A DNA stretch of 10,025 nucleotides from Rhodobiaceae bacterium (GCA_027352645.1 DAIEIL010000052.1:1-10025); one strand, 5' to 3'; positions 1 to 8,655 are shown, numbered from the stretch's first letter. Notes: generated by a model not told the origin, from the letters alone. Program-made: numbers and translations.

Positions 1-42
1 GAACCGACAGCTTCTTCAGGACGCAATGATTAGCTAGTCCAA

Positions 43-70
43 TTATCCGATAATATATATTATGGCGATT
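43..70. other. Xer/dif-like tyrosine-recombinase core site (candidate)
   Basis: The 28 bases divide into an 11-bp arm (TTATCCGATAA, 43-53), a 6-bp centre (TATATA, 54-59) and a second 11-bp arm (TTATGGCGATT, 60-70). This is the 11-6-11 layout of bacterial dif sites, with the conserved inner ends ATAA and TTAT flanking the exchange region. The inner 14 bases (50-63) are a perfect palindrome. The outer arm bases fit the proteobacterial dif consensus, as I recall it, only partly in either orientation. The site could be the chromosomal dif, an attachment site of a Xer-using or other tyrosine-recombinase element, or a chance AT-rich palindrome. No recombinase gene is in the window. Confidence 0.4.
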
Positions 71-90
71 ATTTAAGATGGACTCTTGCC

Positions 91-116
91 GAAAAGCGGC
101 TCAATTCTGCCGTTTC
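91..116 (-). terminator. weak intrinsic terminator candidate after the PhnP-like gene
   Basis: Read on the minus strand just past the stop of the last cluster gene, CGGC and GCCG (plus 109-112 and 97-100) form a 4-bp GC stem around an 8-nt loop. A short CTTTT run follows. Outer GAAA/TTTC bases could extend the pairing past a 2-nt bulge. The stem is short, so this is only a candidate, but its position fits the end of the transcription unit. Confidence 0.3.
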
Positions 117-119
117 TCG

Positions 120-929
120 TCAGAACTCGAACTCCAGCGTCATTCCGTCATAAGCCGGCATGACCCCGTCCGGGAGTTCGGATGCGAGTTTGCGGTAGTC
201 CAGATCGACATGGAGATTGGTGAGGATGCCGCGGGCCACGTTGGCGCGCGCGATCCATTGCAGCGCCAGGTCGACATGCGCATGCGTCGGATGCGGCGTA
301 TATCGCAAGGCGTCGACGATCCAGCATTCGATGCCCTCGACCAGATCGAAGCTCGCATCCGGCATGCCGACGACGTCGCTCGAATATGCGAGCGGCCCGA
401 AGCGGAATCCGAGCGACCTGATGGCGCCGTGATCCTGGTCGAACGGAATGGCCTCGATCGTGCCGCCGGCGCCTTCGACGCGGATCGGCTTGCCCATGTC
501 CTCGATCAGATGCGCGTTGAGGATCGCCGGATAGCCCGAGCCGTCTTCTTCCATGAAGCAATAGCGGAAACGCGAAGTCAGCGTCGCTGTCGTCGGCGCA
601 TCCATCCAGACATCGACGCGGGCGTGACCGTTATGCGCGATCATACGCAGGTCGTCGATGCCGTGGCACTGGTCGGCGTGGTCATGCGTAAAAAGAACGC
701 CGTCGATCCAGCTCACATTCGCATCGAGAAGCTGCTCGCGCATGTCAGGCGACGTGTCGATCAGCACGGTCGTCTTCTCATGCGGATTGTCGTCCCATTG
801 CTCGACCAGCAGCGAGCAGCGGCGGCGCCGATTGCGCGGCTCCATCGGATCGCAGGCGCCCCAGAAGCCGCCGATGCGCGGAACGCCGCCCGACGAGCCG
901 GAGCCCAGAATGGTTGCGCGCATCTTCAT
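120..929 (-). CDS. PhnP-like MBL-fold metal-dependent hydrolase
   Basis: The 269-residue protein belongs to the metallo-beta-lactamase fold, in the branch that includes PhnP (cyclic ribose phosphodiesterase) and related phosphodiesterases. The metal motif is THDHADQ at 81-87, giving ligands H82, H84 and D86 with Gln where many relatives have the last His, followed by CHGIDDLR at 88-95. Further candidate ligands are H167 (QDHG), D185 (YSSDV), H216/H218 (THAHVD) and H240 (NLHVD). The N-terminus has a glycine-rich start (LGSGSSGGVP) and GACDP with a later Cys38, typical of this subfamily. The ATG at 927-929 overlaps the tatD stop in an ATGA, which implies translational coupling; a second ATG two codons in is possible. 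Neither the substrate nor a phosphonate role can be read from the sequence, and no phn genes are nearby. Fold is secure, reaction unknown. Confidence 0.88.
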   Translation of the reverse strand: MKMRATILGSGSSGGVPRIGGFWGACDPMEPRNRRRRCSLLVEQWDDNPHEKTTVLIDTSPDMREQLLDANVSWIDGVLFTHDHADQCHGIDDLRMIAHNGHARVDVWMDAPTTATLTSRFRYCFMEEDGSGYPAILNAHLIEDMGKPIRVEGAGGTIEAIPFDQDHGAIRSLGFRFGPLAYSSDVVGMPDASFDLVEGIECWIVDALRYTPHPTHAHVDLALQWIARANVARGILTNLHVDLDYRKLASELPDGVMPAYDGMTLEFEF

Positions 930-1726
930 CGGGAAAACACCGCCTCGCGTGGAACGCGGGAAAAGAGCCGCAGGAAGTTTTCGCTCGTCGTGTCGGCAAG
1001 CGCCTCGGCCGAGAGGCCCTTCAGCTCCGCGAGCTTTGCAGCCGTGTGCACGACGAAGGAAGGCTCGTTGCGCTTTCCGCGTTTCGGGATCGGCGCAAGG
1101 TAAGGCGAATCCGTCTCGACCAGAAGCCGTTCCAGCGGAACATGGCGCACCGTTTCCTGCAATTCCGCGGCGCTCTTGAAGGTCACGATGCCGGATAGCG
1201 AGATATAGAAGCCGAGCGCCAGCGCCTCTTCCGCGAGCTTGCGGCTCGACGTGAAGCAGTGGAGAAGACCCGGAAAGGCGCCCTTCCCCATTTCCTCCGT
1301 CAACAGATTGGCGGTATCAGCATCCGCATCGCGCGTATGCACGACCAGCGGAAGCTGCGTTTCGCGCGCGGCGCCGATATGAGCGCGGAATGCGCGGATC
1401 TGTGCGTCGCGCGGCGCGTGCTCATAGAAATAATCGAGGCCCGTTTCACCGATGCCGACGACCTTCGGGTGACGCGCCAGCTCGACACGCCGCGCCGTAT
1501 CGGTTTCCGGTTCGCTCGCCGCCTCATGAGGATGAATGCCGACCGTGCAATAGACATTCGGAAATCGCTCGGCGATGGCGACGATGCGGTCGAACTGCGA
1601 AATCTTGGTCGAGATCGTCACCATGAGCCCGACGCCCGCATCATGGGCGCGCGAAACGACCTCATCGACCTCGGACGCGAAGTCCGGAAAGTCGAGATGG
1701 CAATGACTGTCGACCAGAACCGCCAT
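926..1726 (-). CDS. tatD: TatD-family metal-dependent hydrolase / DNase
   Basis: The 266-residue protein has the TatD TIM-barrel signature: SHCHLD near the N-terminus (metal ligands H8, H10), GETGLDY (E94), VVHTRDAD (H130), LLHCFTSS (H156) and ETDSPYLAP (D206). Characterised TatD enzymes are divalent-metal nucleases with 3'-5' exonuclease activity, linked to DNA repair and turnover of damaged DNA; some paralogues act on other substrates. The length matches the family. The ATG at 1724-1726 was chosen because MAVLVDSHCHLD is the canonical N-terminus; the reading frame stays open upstream into metG, but that extension is not TatD-like. The gene starts 2 nt after the metG stop and overlaps the next gene by 4 nt, so it is almost certainly cotranscribed and coupled with both. 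The metG-tatD-hydrolase order is common in proteobacteria. Confidence 0.95.
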   Translation of the reverse strand: MAVLVDSHCHLDFPDFASEVDEVVSRAHDAGVGLMVTISTKISQFDRIVAIAERFPNVYCTVGIHPHEAASEPETDTARRVELARHPKVVGIGETGLDYFYEHAPRDAQIRAFRAHIGAARETQLPLVVHTRDADADTANLLTEEMGKGAFPGLLHCFTSSRKLAEEALALGFYISLSGIVTFKSAAELQETVRHVPLERLLVETDSPYLAPIPKRGKRNEPSFVVHTAAKLAELKGLSAEALADTTSENFLRLFSRVPREAVFSR

Positions 1727-1728
1727 GC

Positions 1729-3303
<1,575 letters not shown>

Positions 3304-3341
3304 CTTGGGCGAACCTGTCGAGAATGGCGCCTTGAGGGGCG

Positions 3342-3358
3342 CGGAGCGTCACGCTCCG
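3342..3358 (-). other. 7-bp hairpin with the holB stop codon in its loop
   Basis: CGGAGCG (3342-3348) and CGCTCCG (3352-3358) are perfect inverted repeats around TCA, which is the holB stop codon (TGA) on the minus strand. A second possible stem lies just downstream in the transcript: GCGCC at 3327-3331 with GGCGC at 3338-3342. There is no T run, so this is not a standard intrinsic terminator. It could stabilise the 3' end of holB or slow read-through into metG. Confidence 0.4.
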
Positions 3359-4461
3359 ATGCGTTCGCCGGCGACGCTTTCCAGCATCGAAAAAGCGTTC
3401 ATGATCACGAGCTTGCGATCCGTATTGAGCGCTTCCGCCCGGGCGACCGATTGGTTGATCTTTTCCCATACCTCGACCCAGCGATCAAGGCCGGCGCCGC
3501 TCGCGAGCCGGGCCATGGCCGCCCCCTCGCCCGCTACGATGTCGCCCGCCTCCCCTGCGCCCGCGCCCGTCCGCACCAGCCTTTGCAGCCAGTCCGAGAG
3601 GAGGTCGACGAAGGTTTCATAGGCTTCGTCCGCGCCACGGCGGCCCACCTTGTCGGCCAGCGCATGGATGCCTTTGACGTTGAGCCGCGGCAGCGGCATG
3701 AGCAGCGAAACGAGTTCGCGGTAGAGATCGAGGCCGCCCCCCGCGGCGATGGTGAGTGCGCGCCCTGCGCTGCCCTCGGCGAGGCGGCCAATGGCGACGC
3801 GCTCTTCCGCGTTCGCTTTGGTCTCGTTCGCGGCCAGCACCTCGGCAATATGGGGCGCGTCGAGCGGCTTGAGCGTCAGGACGCGGCAGCGCGAGCGGAT
3901 GGTCGGCAAGAGGCGGCCGGGCTGGTGGCTGACGAGAATGAAGAGCCCGCGCGCGGGCGGTTCTTCGAGGATTTTCAGCAGCGCGTTTTCGGCGTTGACG
4001 TTCATCTCGTCGGCGGCGTCGACGATGGCGATACGCCATCCGCCCGCGCCCGCGCTCATGCCGAAGAAATTCGACGTTCGCCGCACCTCCTCCACCGGAA
4101 TGACGGTCTTCAGGCGCTTCGCCTTGTCGTCATAGGGGCGCCGGATGACGAGGAGATTGGGGTGGCTCTGCGCCGCGATCTGGCGGAACACGGCGTGGTC
4201 TTCGGGCACGGAGAGATCGCGCGTCCGCGCGGCCTCGGCCACCTCCGGCGCTCCATAGCGCAGCAGGAAGCGCGCGATGCGATAGGCGAGCGTCGCCTTG
4301 CCGATGCCCTTGGGGCCTGTGAGCAACCATGCGTGATGCATGCGTCCGCCCATGAAGGCGTCGAAGACGGCGCGCTCCGCCTCATCCTGGCCGATCAGCG
4401 TCGAGACCTCGCGCGGATGCGGGAAGTCGCCAAGCCTGTCGCTTTCGGGAATATCGCTCAT
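3349..4461 (-). CDS. holB: DNA polymerase III delta-prime subunit
   Basis: The 370-residue protein is a clamp-loader AAA+ subunit; delta-prime joins tau/gamma and delta to open the beta clamp and load it on DNA. Visible features are the IGQDEAERA region (23-31), a P-loop-like GPKGIGKAT (49-57) with Ala directly after the Lys, VDAADEMNVNAENALLKILEEPP (147-169, written here as the Walker B/sensor stretch), and the SRC motif at 190-192. The only cysteine is C192 in SRC, so the four-Cys zinc module of the E. coli subunit is absent. Delta-prime does not need ATPase activity, so P-loop drift is expected. The ATG at 4459-4461 is followed by 54 nt upstream to the M23 gene. In many relatives holB follows tmk directly; here the M23 gene intervenes. 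Confidence 0.92.
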   Translation of the reverse strand: MSDIPESDRLGDFPHPREVSTLIGQDEAERAVFDAFMGGRMHHAWLLTGPKGIGKATLAYRIARFLLRYGAPEVAEAARTRDLSVPEDHAVFRQIAAQSHPNLLVIRRPYDDKAKRLKTVIPVEEVRRTSNFFGMSAGAGGWRIAIVDAADEMNVNAENALLKILEEPPARGLFILVSHQPGRLLPTIRSRCRVLTLKPLDAPHIAEVLAANETKANAEERVAIGRLAEGSAGRALTIAAGGGLDLYRELVSLLMPLPRLNVKGIHALADKVGRRGADEAYETFVDLLSDWLQRLVRTGAGAGEAGDIVAGEGAAMARLASGAGLDRWVEVWEKINQSVARAEALNTDRKLVIMNAFSMLESVAGERIGA

Positions 4462-4515
4462 GCACCTGTCGTATCACAGGGCGGGTGGCCGCCTCAATGT
4501 GGGCGGGGCGCGGGA
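4462..4515. other. short gap between the M23 gene and holB
   Basis: These 54 bases hold a 5-bp GC stem (GGCGG 4480-4484 with CCGCC 4489-4493) without a T tract, so there is no clear terminator. Reading toward holB, a TTGAGG and a weak GATACG lie about 16 nt apart, with the start codon 8 nt after the latter. That is too poor a match to call a promoter. Read-through from the M23 gene into holB is the simplest reading. Confidence 0.35.
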
Positions 4516-5556
4516 TCAGCGGCGCGCGTTCTCGCTCAGCTGCGTCGCGTCAGGCTGGAGCTTGACCTGCTTGCTGCCGTCCAGATTGACCTGCACAACA
4601 ATTTTCTGCTGCGGGTCGACCTGCTTGTCGTCCACAAGAACCTCGTAATAAAGGTGGTTGCCTGTGGCGAGGCCCGAAGCGCCGATATAGGCGATCAGCT
4701 GCCCCTTGCGAACATGCGAGCCCGACTTCAATCCGGCCGCGAACTTCGCCAGATGCGCATAGGCGGTCGCCAGATGCTCATTATGGTTGAGCTTGATGTA
4801 GCGGCCGTAATTGCCGCGCCAGCCGATGGTCTGCACGACGCCGTCTTCCGTCGCATAAACGGGTGTGCCCTTGGGGGCGGCATAGTCGACGCCCTTGTGG
4901 AACTTGCGCACGCCAAGCACCGGGTGGACGCGCCAGCCCCAGGGCGATGTCATGCGGCCCGTGCGTACCGGCGAGCCGAGCGTCATCGCCGCCGCAGCGA
5001 CCGGCCAGCTTTCCGTCTCTGCCGTCACGGTCTTCTCGATTGCGGGGATCTCCGCCGCGGGCGCTTTGCCCTGCAGGCTGAAGCCGCCGCTTCCACCGGA
5101 GATGATGGCCACTTCCTGGGCCTTGCCGGGGTGAAGGCGCAGAGAGACGAGATGGCGCTTCGCCGGTTCGCTGCCGCGCACGGCGAGGTCGATCTTGTCG
5201 CCCGCCTTGAGCCTGGCGACATCGAAGTGAGCGCCGAGCGTCTTCAGCGCCGCATCGCGCTGCGTCTTGTCGACGCCTTCGCGGGTCAGAACCTTGGAGA
5301 GCGTGTCGCCCTTCATGAGTTTGACGGTGCGGCTTGCCACCATGTCGTGGCGCGTCGGGGCGCTTTTCAGGAGGGCGGCGTTGATCGCGGCTTCAATGTC
5401 GCGCCCCGCATCAACGGGCAGATCGGAGGACGGGATGCTCAGTGTACCGAGCGTATTGGCCTGGGCGGGAAGAGCGCTGAGGAGAAGGAAGGACGTTGCG
5501 AGAGACGCACCGATGAGCGGCAGCAGATTTTGCGCGTTCTTCTGTCGCTGTTTCAT
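4516..5556 (-). CDS. M23-family peptidase-like protein, secreted
   Basis: With the chosen start the protein has 346 residues. A Sec signal peptide spans about 1-33 (basic MKQRQK, hydrophobic stretch, cleavage after PAQA). A LysM/OapA-like module lies near 76-126 (TVKLMKGDTLSKVL ... LKAGDKIDL). The M23 (LytM) domain spans about 200-315. Metal ligands H220 and D224 (HKGVD) and catalytic H268 (AYAHLA) are present, but the usual HLH motif reads H301-L-Y303, so one zinc ligand is Tyr. It may be a weakened murein DD-endopeptidase or a non-catalytic regulator in the manner of EnvC or NlpD. The start at 5554-5556 is preferred over an upstream ATG (5602-5604) because GGAAG lies 7 nt before it and it gives a proper signal peptide. 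A promoter candidate lies upstream at 5617-5645. The tail (316-346) is polar. Confidence 0.85.
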   Translation of the reverse strand: MKQRQKNAQNLLPLIGASLATSFLLLSALPAQANTLGTLSIPSSDLPVDAGRDIEAAINAALLKSAPTRHDMVASRTVKLMKGDTLSKVLTREGVDKTQRDAALKTLGAHFDVARLKAGDKIDLAVRGSEPAKRHLVSLRLHPGKAQEVAIISGGSGGFSLQGKAPAAEIPAIEKTVTAETESWPVAAAAMTLGSPVRTGRMTSPWGWRVHPVLGVRKFHKGVDYAAPKGTPVYATEDGVVQTIGWRGNYGRYIKLNHNEHLATAYAHLAKFAAGLKSGSHVRKGQLIAYIGASGLATGNHLYYEVLVDDKQVDPQQKIVVQVNLDGSKQVKLQPDATQLSENARR

Positions 5557-5616
5557 GCGTTGGCTTCCCGTTTTCAGAGCGTCCCCCCGTGAGCCGGAAC
5601 GCAATCAGAGAAACCT

Positions 5617-5645
5617 CTATAGTCGAAGCCCCGCCGATGGGTCAA
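5617..5645 (-). promoter_or_regulatory. sigma-70-type promoter for the M23 gene
   Basis: On the minus strand TTGACC (plus 5640-5645) is separated by 17 nt from CTATAG (plus 5617-5622), or by 18 nt from TATAGA. This closely matches the housekeeping promoter of alphaproteobacteria. Transcription would start near 5610, leaving a leader of roughly 50 nt before the ATG at 5556. The M23 gene, and holB and metG beyond it, could therefore be transcribed independently of tmk. Confidence 0.55.
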
Positions 5646-5673
5646 ACAGGAATTTACCATACGTATCAATGAA

Positions 5674-6315
5674 CTATGTGGCCAAACGAGATGTCACACT
5701 GTGCCAAATTTGCCGCGCCACCTCGTCTTCGCTTTGTGACGCATCGATGACGACGCAGCGCTCCGGCTGCGCCTTCGCGATGGAAAGGAAGGCATTGCGC
5801 AGCGTTTGATGGAACTCTTGCTCCATTCGCTCGTAGCGATCCTCGCCAGAGTTATCCACACCTGCGCGGATATGCGCCCGCGCAAGGCCGATATCCACAG
5901 GCAGATCGAGCATGATGGTCAGTGCAGGCATATCCGCGCCAATCACAAGCGCGGACAGTGTTTCGACCGTTTCTTCGCCCACGCCTTGCGCCCCGCCCTG
6001 ATAGGCGAAGGTTGAATCCACAAAGCGGTCGGAGACGACCCAGGCGCCGCGAGCCAGCGCAGGACGGATCGTGTGGGCGAGGTGATCTTCGCGCGCCGCG
6101 AAGTGCAGCAGCGTTTCCGCCAGCGGTGTCCATCGCCCCGTATCGCCGGTGACGAGCAGGTGCCGGATGGCCTCAGCTCCCGGCGCGCCACCCGGCTCGC
6201 GCGTCAACACGACCTCGTGGCCGAGGGCTTCCAGTCGCGCCCGAAGCGCGCGCGCCTGCGTCGATTTGCCGGCGCCCTCGCCACCTTCCAGCGTGATGAA
6301 GCGCGGCTGGGTCAC
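5674..6315 (-). CDS. tmk: thymidylate kinase
   Basis: The 213-residue cytoplasmic enzyme phosphorylates dTMP to dTDP in dTTP synthesis. It has the P-loop GGEGAGKST (11-19), the TREPGG motif that binds dTMP (38-43) and VSDRFVDSTFAYQGG, whose DR pair and Tyr belong to the nucleotide-binding site. The GEDRYERME stretch is in the expected C-terminal half. Length matches bacterial Tmk. The start codon is GTG (plus 6313-6315), since no ATG lies near and MTQPRFITLEGGEG is the expected N-terminus. Only 4 nt separate it from the carboxypeptidase stop, so translation is probably coupled. It is followed by a 117-nt gap before the M23 gene; that gap contains a promoter but no clear tmk terminator. Confidence 0.96.
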   Translation of the reverse strand: MTQPRFITLEGGEGAGKSTQARALRARLEALGHEVVLTREPGGAPGAEAIRHLLVTGDTGRWTPLAETLLHFAAREDHLAHTIRPALARGAWVVSDRFVDSTFAYQGGAQGVGEETVETLSALVIGADMPALTIMLDLPVDIGLARAHIRAGVDNSGEDRYERMEQEFHQTLRNAFLSIAKAQPERCVVIDASQSEDEVARQIWHSVTSRLAT

Positions 6316-6319
6316 GTTC

Positions 6320-7480
6320 TCAGCCGCCGAAGATCATGTGCTTGAGCGCGTTCATCGCGCGGCCGAAAATACCGAGCCGATCGACATTCGCGCCCGCGAC
6401 CAGCGGGATTTCCTGCACGGGCTTGTCGGGCGCTTCGATACGCAGGGTGCCGATGCGCTGACCCGCGGCGATAGGAGCCTTCACGGGCGAGGAATAGCTC
6501 ACCGTCACCTTCATGCCCTTGCGCTGGTCGGGCGTCATGATGAGCGAAACGTCGCTGCCCGCCACCAGCGGCACTTCCGAATAGGTGCCCTGCCAGACGG
6601 GCGCATTTTCAACTGTGGCACCCTTGGCGAAGATTTCGTACTTCTTGAACGAGCGGAAACCCCAGTCGAGCACGCGCACGCTTTCTTCGGCGCGAGCCTT
6701 GTTCGTCGGCATACCGTTGAGGACGAGGATGAGCCGCTGGCCGTTGCGCTTGGCCGATACGACGAGGCCAAAGCCCGACGCTTCTGTGTGCCCGGTTTTC
6801 AAGCCGTCGACACTGGGATCGAGGTACAGCGCCGGATTGCGGTTCTCCTGGTGGATGCCGTTCCAGGTGAACTCCTTCTCGCTGAAGTAGTGATAATATT
6901 CCGGGAAGTCATAGATGATGTGGCGAGCGAGCCGCGCGAGATCGTGCGCCGTCATCATCTGGTTCGGATCGGGCCAGCCGGTGGAGTTCGCGAAGGTCGA
7001 ATCCGTCAGGCCGAGTTCCTTCGCGCGCTCCGTCATCGCGGCGGCGAATTCCGGCTCCGAACCCTTCAACGCTTCCGCGACCGTGATGCAGCCGTCATTG
7101 GCTGATTGCACGATGATGCCCTGTATCAGCACCTCGACCGGAATGCGCGATCCGACCTGCGCGAACATGGTCGACGAACCCGATGTCGTGCCGCCCGCTC
7201 GCCATGCATGCTCGCTGACGGGGAATTCGTCGGTGAGCTTGACCGTGCCGGACTTCAAGGCGTCGAAGAGCATCGACAGCGTCATGAGCTTGCTCATGCT
7301 CGCGGGATGCATGCGAACGTCGCCGTCCTTTTCCCACAGCACGGCGCCCGTCGCCGCGTCCATCAGCACCGCGTATTGCGCCGAGGTGTCAAAGGCGAGC
7401 GCGGGGCGCGCGGCCAGGATGGACAGCAGTGCGACAGCGGCAAGTGCCATGCGGTGAAGGATCGGCTTCATTCGACTCAT
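6320..7480 (-). CDS. dacA: D-alanyl-D-alanine carboxypeptidase, PBP5/6 type
   Basis: This periplasmic low-molecular-mass penicillin-binding protein removes the terminal D-Ala from peptidoglycan pentapeptides. The 386 residues begin with a signal peptide (cleavage near A29, RPALA). The serine peptidase motifs are S61-M-S-K64 (SxxK, nucleophile S61), S126-A-N128 (SxN) and K228-T-G230 (KTG). A PBP5 C-terminal beta domain follows (about 288-362). The last 19 residues (RLGIFGRAMNALKHMIFGG) form a likely amphipathic membrane-anchoring helix. The ATG at 7478-7480 is chosen because AAAGGGA lies 9 nt upstream; a second ATG three codons in is possible. It starts 47 nt after rlpA and ends 4 nt before tmk. 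The exact dac paralogue cannot be fixed from sequence alone, so the symbol names the family. Confidence 0.93.
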   Translation of the reverse strand: MSRMKPILHRMALAAVALLSILAARPALAFDTSAQYAVLMDAATGAVLWEKDGDVRMHPASMSKLMTLSMLFDALKSGTVKLTDEFPVSEHAWRAGGTTSGSSTMFAQVGSRIPVEVLIQGIIVQSANDGCITVAEALKGSEPEFAAAMTERAKELGLTDSTFANSTGWPDPNQMMTAHDLARLARHIIYDFPEYYHYFSEKEFTWNGIHQENRNPALYLDPSVDGLKTGHTEASGFGLVVSAKRNGQRLILVLNGMPTNKARAEESVRVLDWGFRSFKKYEIFAKGATVENAPVWQGTYSEVPLVAGSDVSLIMTPDQRKGMKVTVSYSSPVKAPIAAGQRIGTLRIEAPDKPVQEIPLVAGANVDRLGIFGRAMNALKHMIFGG

Positions 7481-7527
7481 ATCGGATATTCCCTTTCAGT
7501 GGCGTCGGCAGGTGTGCGCATGTCCGT

Positions 7528-8619
7528 CTAATCGACGATGATGCGCGCCCCGGCATGGCCCTTCTGTATGACGTTCTGCAGCGACGCGTCGGCGGCGGAT
7601 ACGTTGGGCAGCGGCCCCACGCGCACACGATAATATTGCGCCCCTTCGACCTGCACAGGTTTCACCTGCACATTGTTGAACCCCTGCGCGAGCAACTGCT
7701 GATGCACGGACTCGGCATTGGCGAAGCTGCGGAAAGAACCGGCCTGCACAAAGAGGTTCGTGCCTGCAGGCACGGGCACCTGTTGCACGGCGGCGGGCGT
7801 CGGCGGCAGCACATTGGCGCTGGCGACCTGCGTTTCGTCGGAAACGGGTTTCATCCCGCCTGCGGGCTTCGGCGCGGAGAGCGTGGAGGCGGAAACCGAA
7901 ACCGGCGCCGATGAAACCGGCGCCGATGACGCGACCTTCACCCCGGCAACCGGCGCGAGCGCGACGGCGGTGACCGAAGATTTGGGCACAATGGAAACCT
8001 GTTTCTCGCTCTCGTCCATGGCGGGCTTCGGCGCGATGAAGGTTTCCTGGCCGGTTGCCGAGGCCACCTGCGTCTTCATCGTGCCGGGAATGCCCGGCAG
8101 CGGCGCGCGGCCGAGATACTGTACGCGGACTCTCGCCGTGCCCTTGCGGTCATAGTCCAGAAGTTCCGCCGCCTTGTGCGAAAGGTCGATCTCGCGGCCA
8201 TTGACGAAGGGCCCGCGATCATTGACCCGGACGACCACCGACCGCCCGTTTTCGAGATTGGTCACGCGGACGAGAACCGGCATCGGCAAGGTCGGATGCG
8301 CGGCGGTCAGCGCTTCCTGATCGAACGTCTCGCCATTCGCTGTCTGCTTGCCGTGAAACTGCGGGCCGTACCATGAGCCGATACCCGTGGAGTCGTAATT
8401 CTCGTCCTCATGCGGGTAGTACCAGACACCGGCGACCTGATAGGGCTTGCCGATCTTGTAGGAGCCGCCCTCGCCCGTCGGAACGTGGTCGGTGCTGCGG
8501 CTGGTTCCGCAGGCGGCAAGCATCAGCGCCATGGCCGCCATCGCCGCCCAGCCAAATGGCAAAGCCCGTGACCTGATCGGCATGGGCCAGACCATATCGG
8601 ACGACATCGAACCGCTCAT
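7528..8619 (-). CDS. rlpA: RlpA septal lipoprotein with SPOR domain (lytic transglycosylase family)
   Basis: With the chosen start the protein has 363 residues. It has a lipoprotein signal ending in a LAAC lipobox (Cys37). The RlpA double-psi beta-barrel spans about 79-169 and includes GIGSWYGPQFHG, GETFDQ, TAAHPTLP and VVRVNDRGPF. An Ala/Pro/Val/Ser linker (171-286) leads to a C-terminal SPOR domain (about 287-363, FVQAGSF to the end) that binds glycan lacking stem peptides at the septum. In Pseudomonas RlpA is a lytic transglycosylase acting on such denuded glycan; activity here is inferred. The frame is open to 8841, but the ATG at 8617-8619 is preferred because AGGGG lies 7 nt upstream; later ATGs at 8595 and 8583 lack a good Shine-Dalgarno. 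It is the first gene of the minus-strand cluster. Confidence 0.93.
   Translation of the reverse strand: MSGSMSSDMVWPMPIRSRALPFGWAAMAAMALMLAACGTSRSTDHVPTGEGGSYKIGKPYQVAGVWYYPHEDENYDSTGIGSWYGPQFHGKQTANGETFDQEALTAAHPTLPMPVLVRVTNLENGRSVVVRVNDRGPFVNGREIDLSHKAAELLDYDRKGTARVRVQYLGRAPLPGIPGTMKTQVASATGQETFIAPKPAMDESEKQVSIVPKSSVTAVALAPVAGVKVASSAPVSSAPVSVSASTLSAPKPAGGMKPVSDETQVASANVLPPTPAAVQQVPVPAGTNLFVQAGSFRSFANAESVHQQLLAQGFNNVQVKPVQVEGAQYYRVRVGPLPNVSAADASLQNVIQKGHAGARIIVD
7898..7927 (-). repeat. 15-bp tandem duplication in the rlpA linker
   Basis: The 15-mer GAAACCGGCGCCGAT occurs twice in succession (7898-7912 and 7913-7927). It adds one in-frame copy of Ser-Ala-Pro-Val-Ser to the low-complexity linker between the barrel and the SPOR domain. 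It changes only spacer length and looks like replication slippage. Confidence 0.85.
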
Positions 8620-8632
8620 TCGGATACCCCTG

Positions 8633-8646
8633 GTTCCGCGCGGAAC
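8633..8646. repeat. 14-bp perfect palindrome in the rlpA leader
   Basis: GTTCCGCGCGGAAC is its own reverse complement. In the rlpA transcript it would form a 5-bp stem with a GCGC loop immediately upstream of the AGGGG ribosome-binding site, so it could affect translation or bind a dimeric regulator. Confidence 0.6.
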
Positions 8647-8655
8647 TGCGCCTCT

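Larger units (their letters stand above)
1..119. other. AT-rich left-edge intergenic segment, no callable gene
   Basis: This stretch lies downstream of the PhnP-like hydrolase gene and is visibly richer in A and T than the rest of the window, especially at 41-75. It contains the Xer/dif-like site at 43-70 and a weak terminator candidate at 91-116. Plus-strand frames end early here, with stops at 27-29, 31-33 and 35-37, so the last residues of a gene entering from the left are possible. About ten codons are too few to identify anything. Confidence 0.5.

Noticed and set aside
78..1103. 341-codon plus-strand frame across the PhnP-like and tatD genes
   Set aside because: It is antisense to two conserved coupled genes and has no recognisable motif.
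3451..5592. 713-codon open plus-strand frame antisense to holB and the M23 gene
   Set aside because: The opposite strand carries two well-recognised genes with clear motifs. The antisense product is Arg/Ala/His-rich low-information sequence typical of mirror frames in GC-rich DNA, and no domain is recognisable.
5659..5666. 8-bp palindrome ATACGTAT between tmk and the M23 gene
   Set aside because: It is too short, and lies upstream of the promoter candidate without a second half-site, so it cannot be distinguished from chance.
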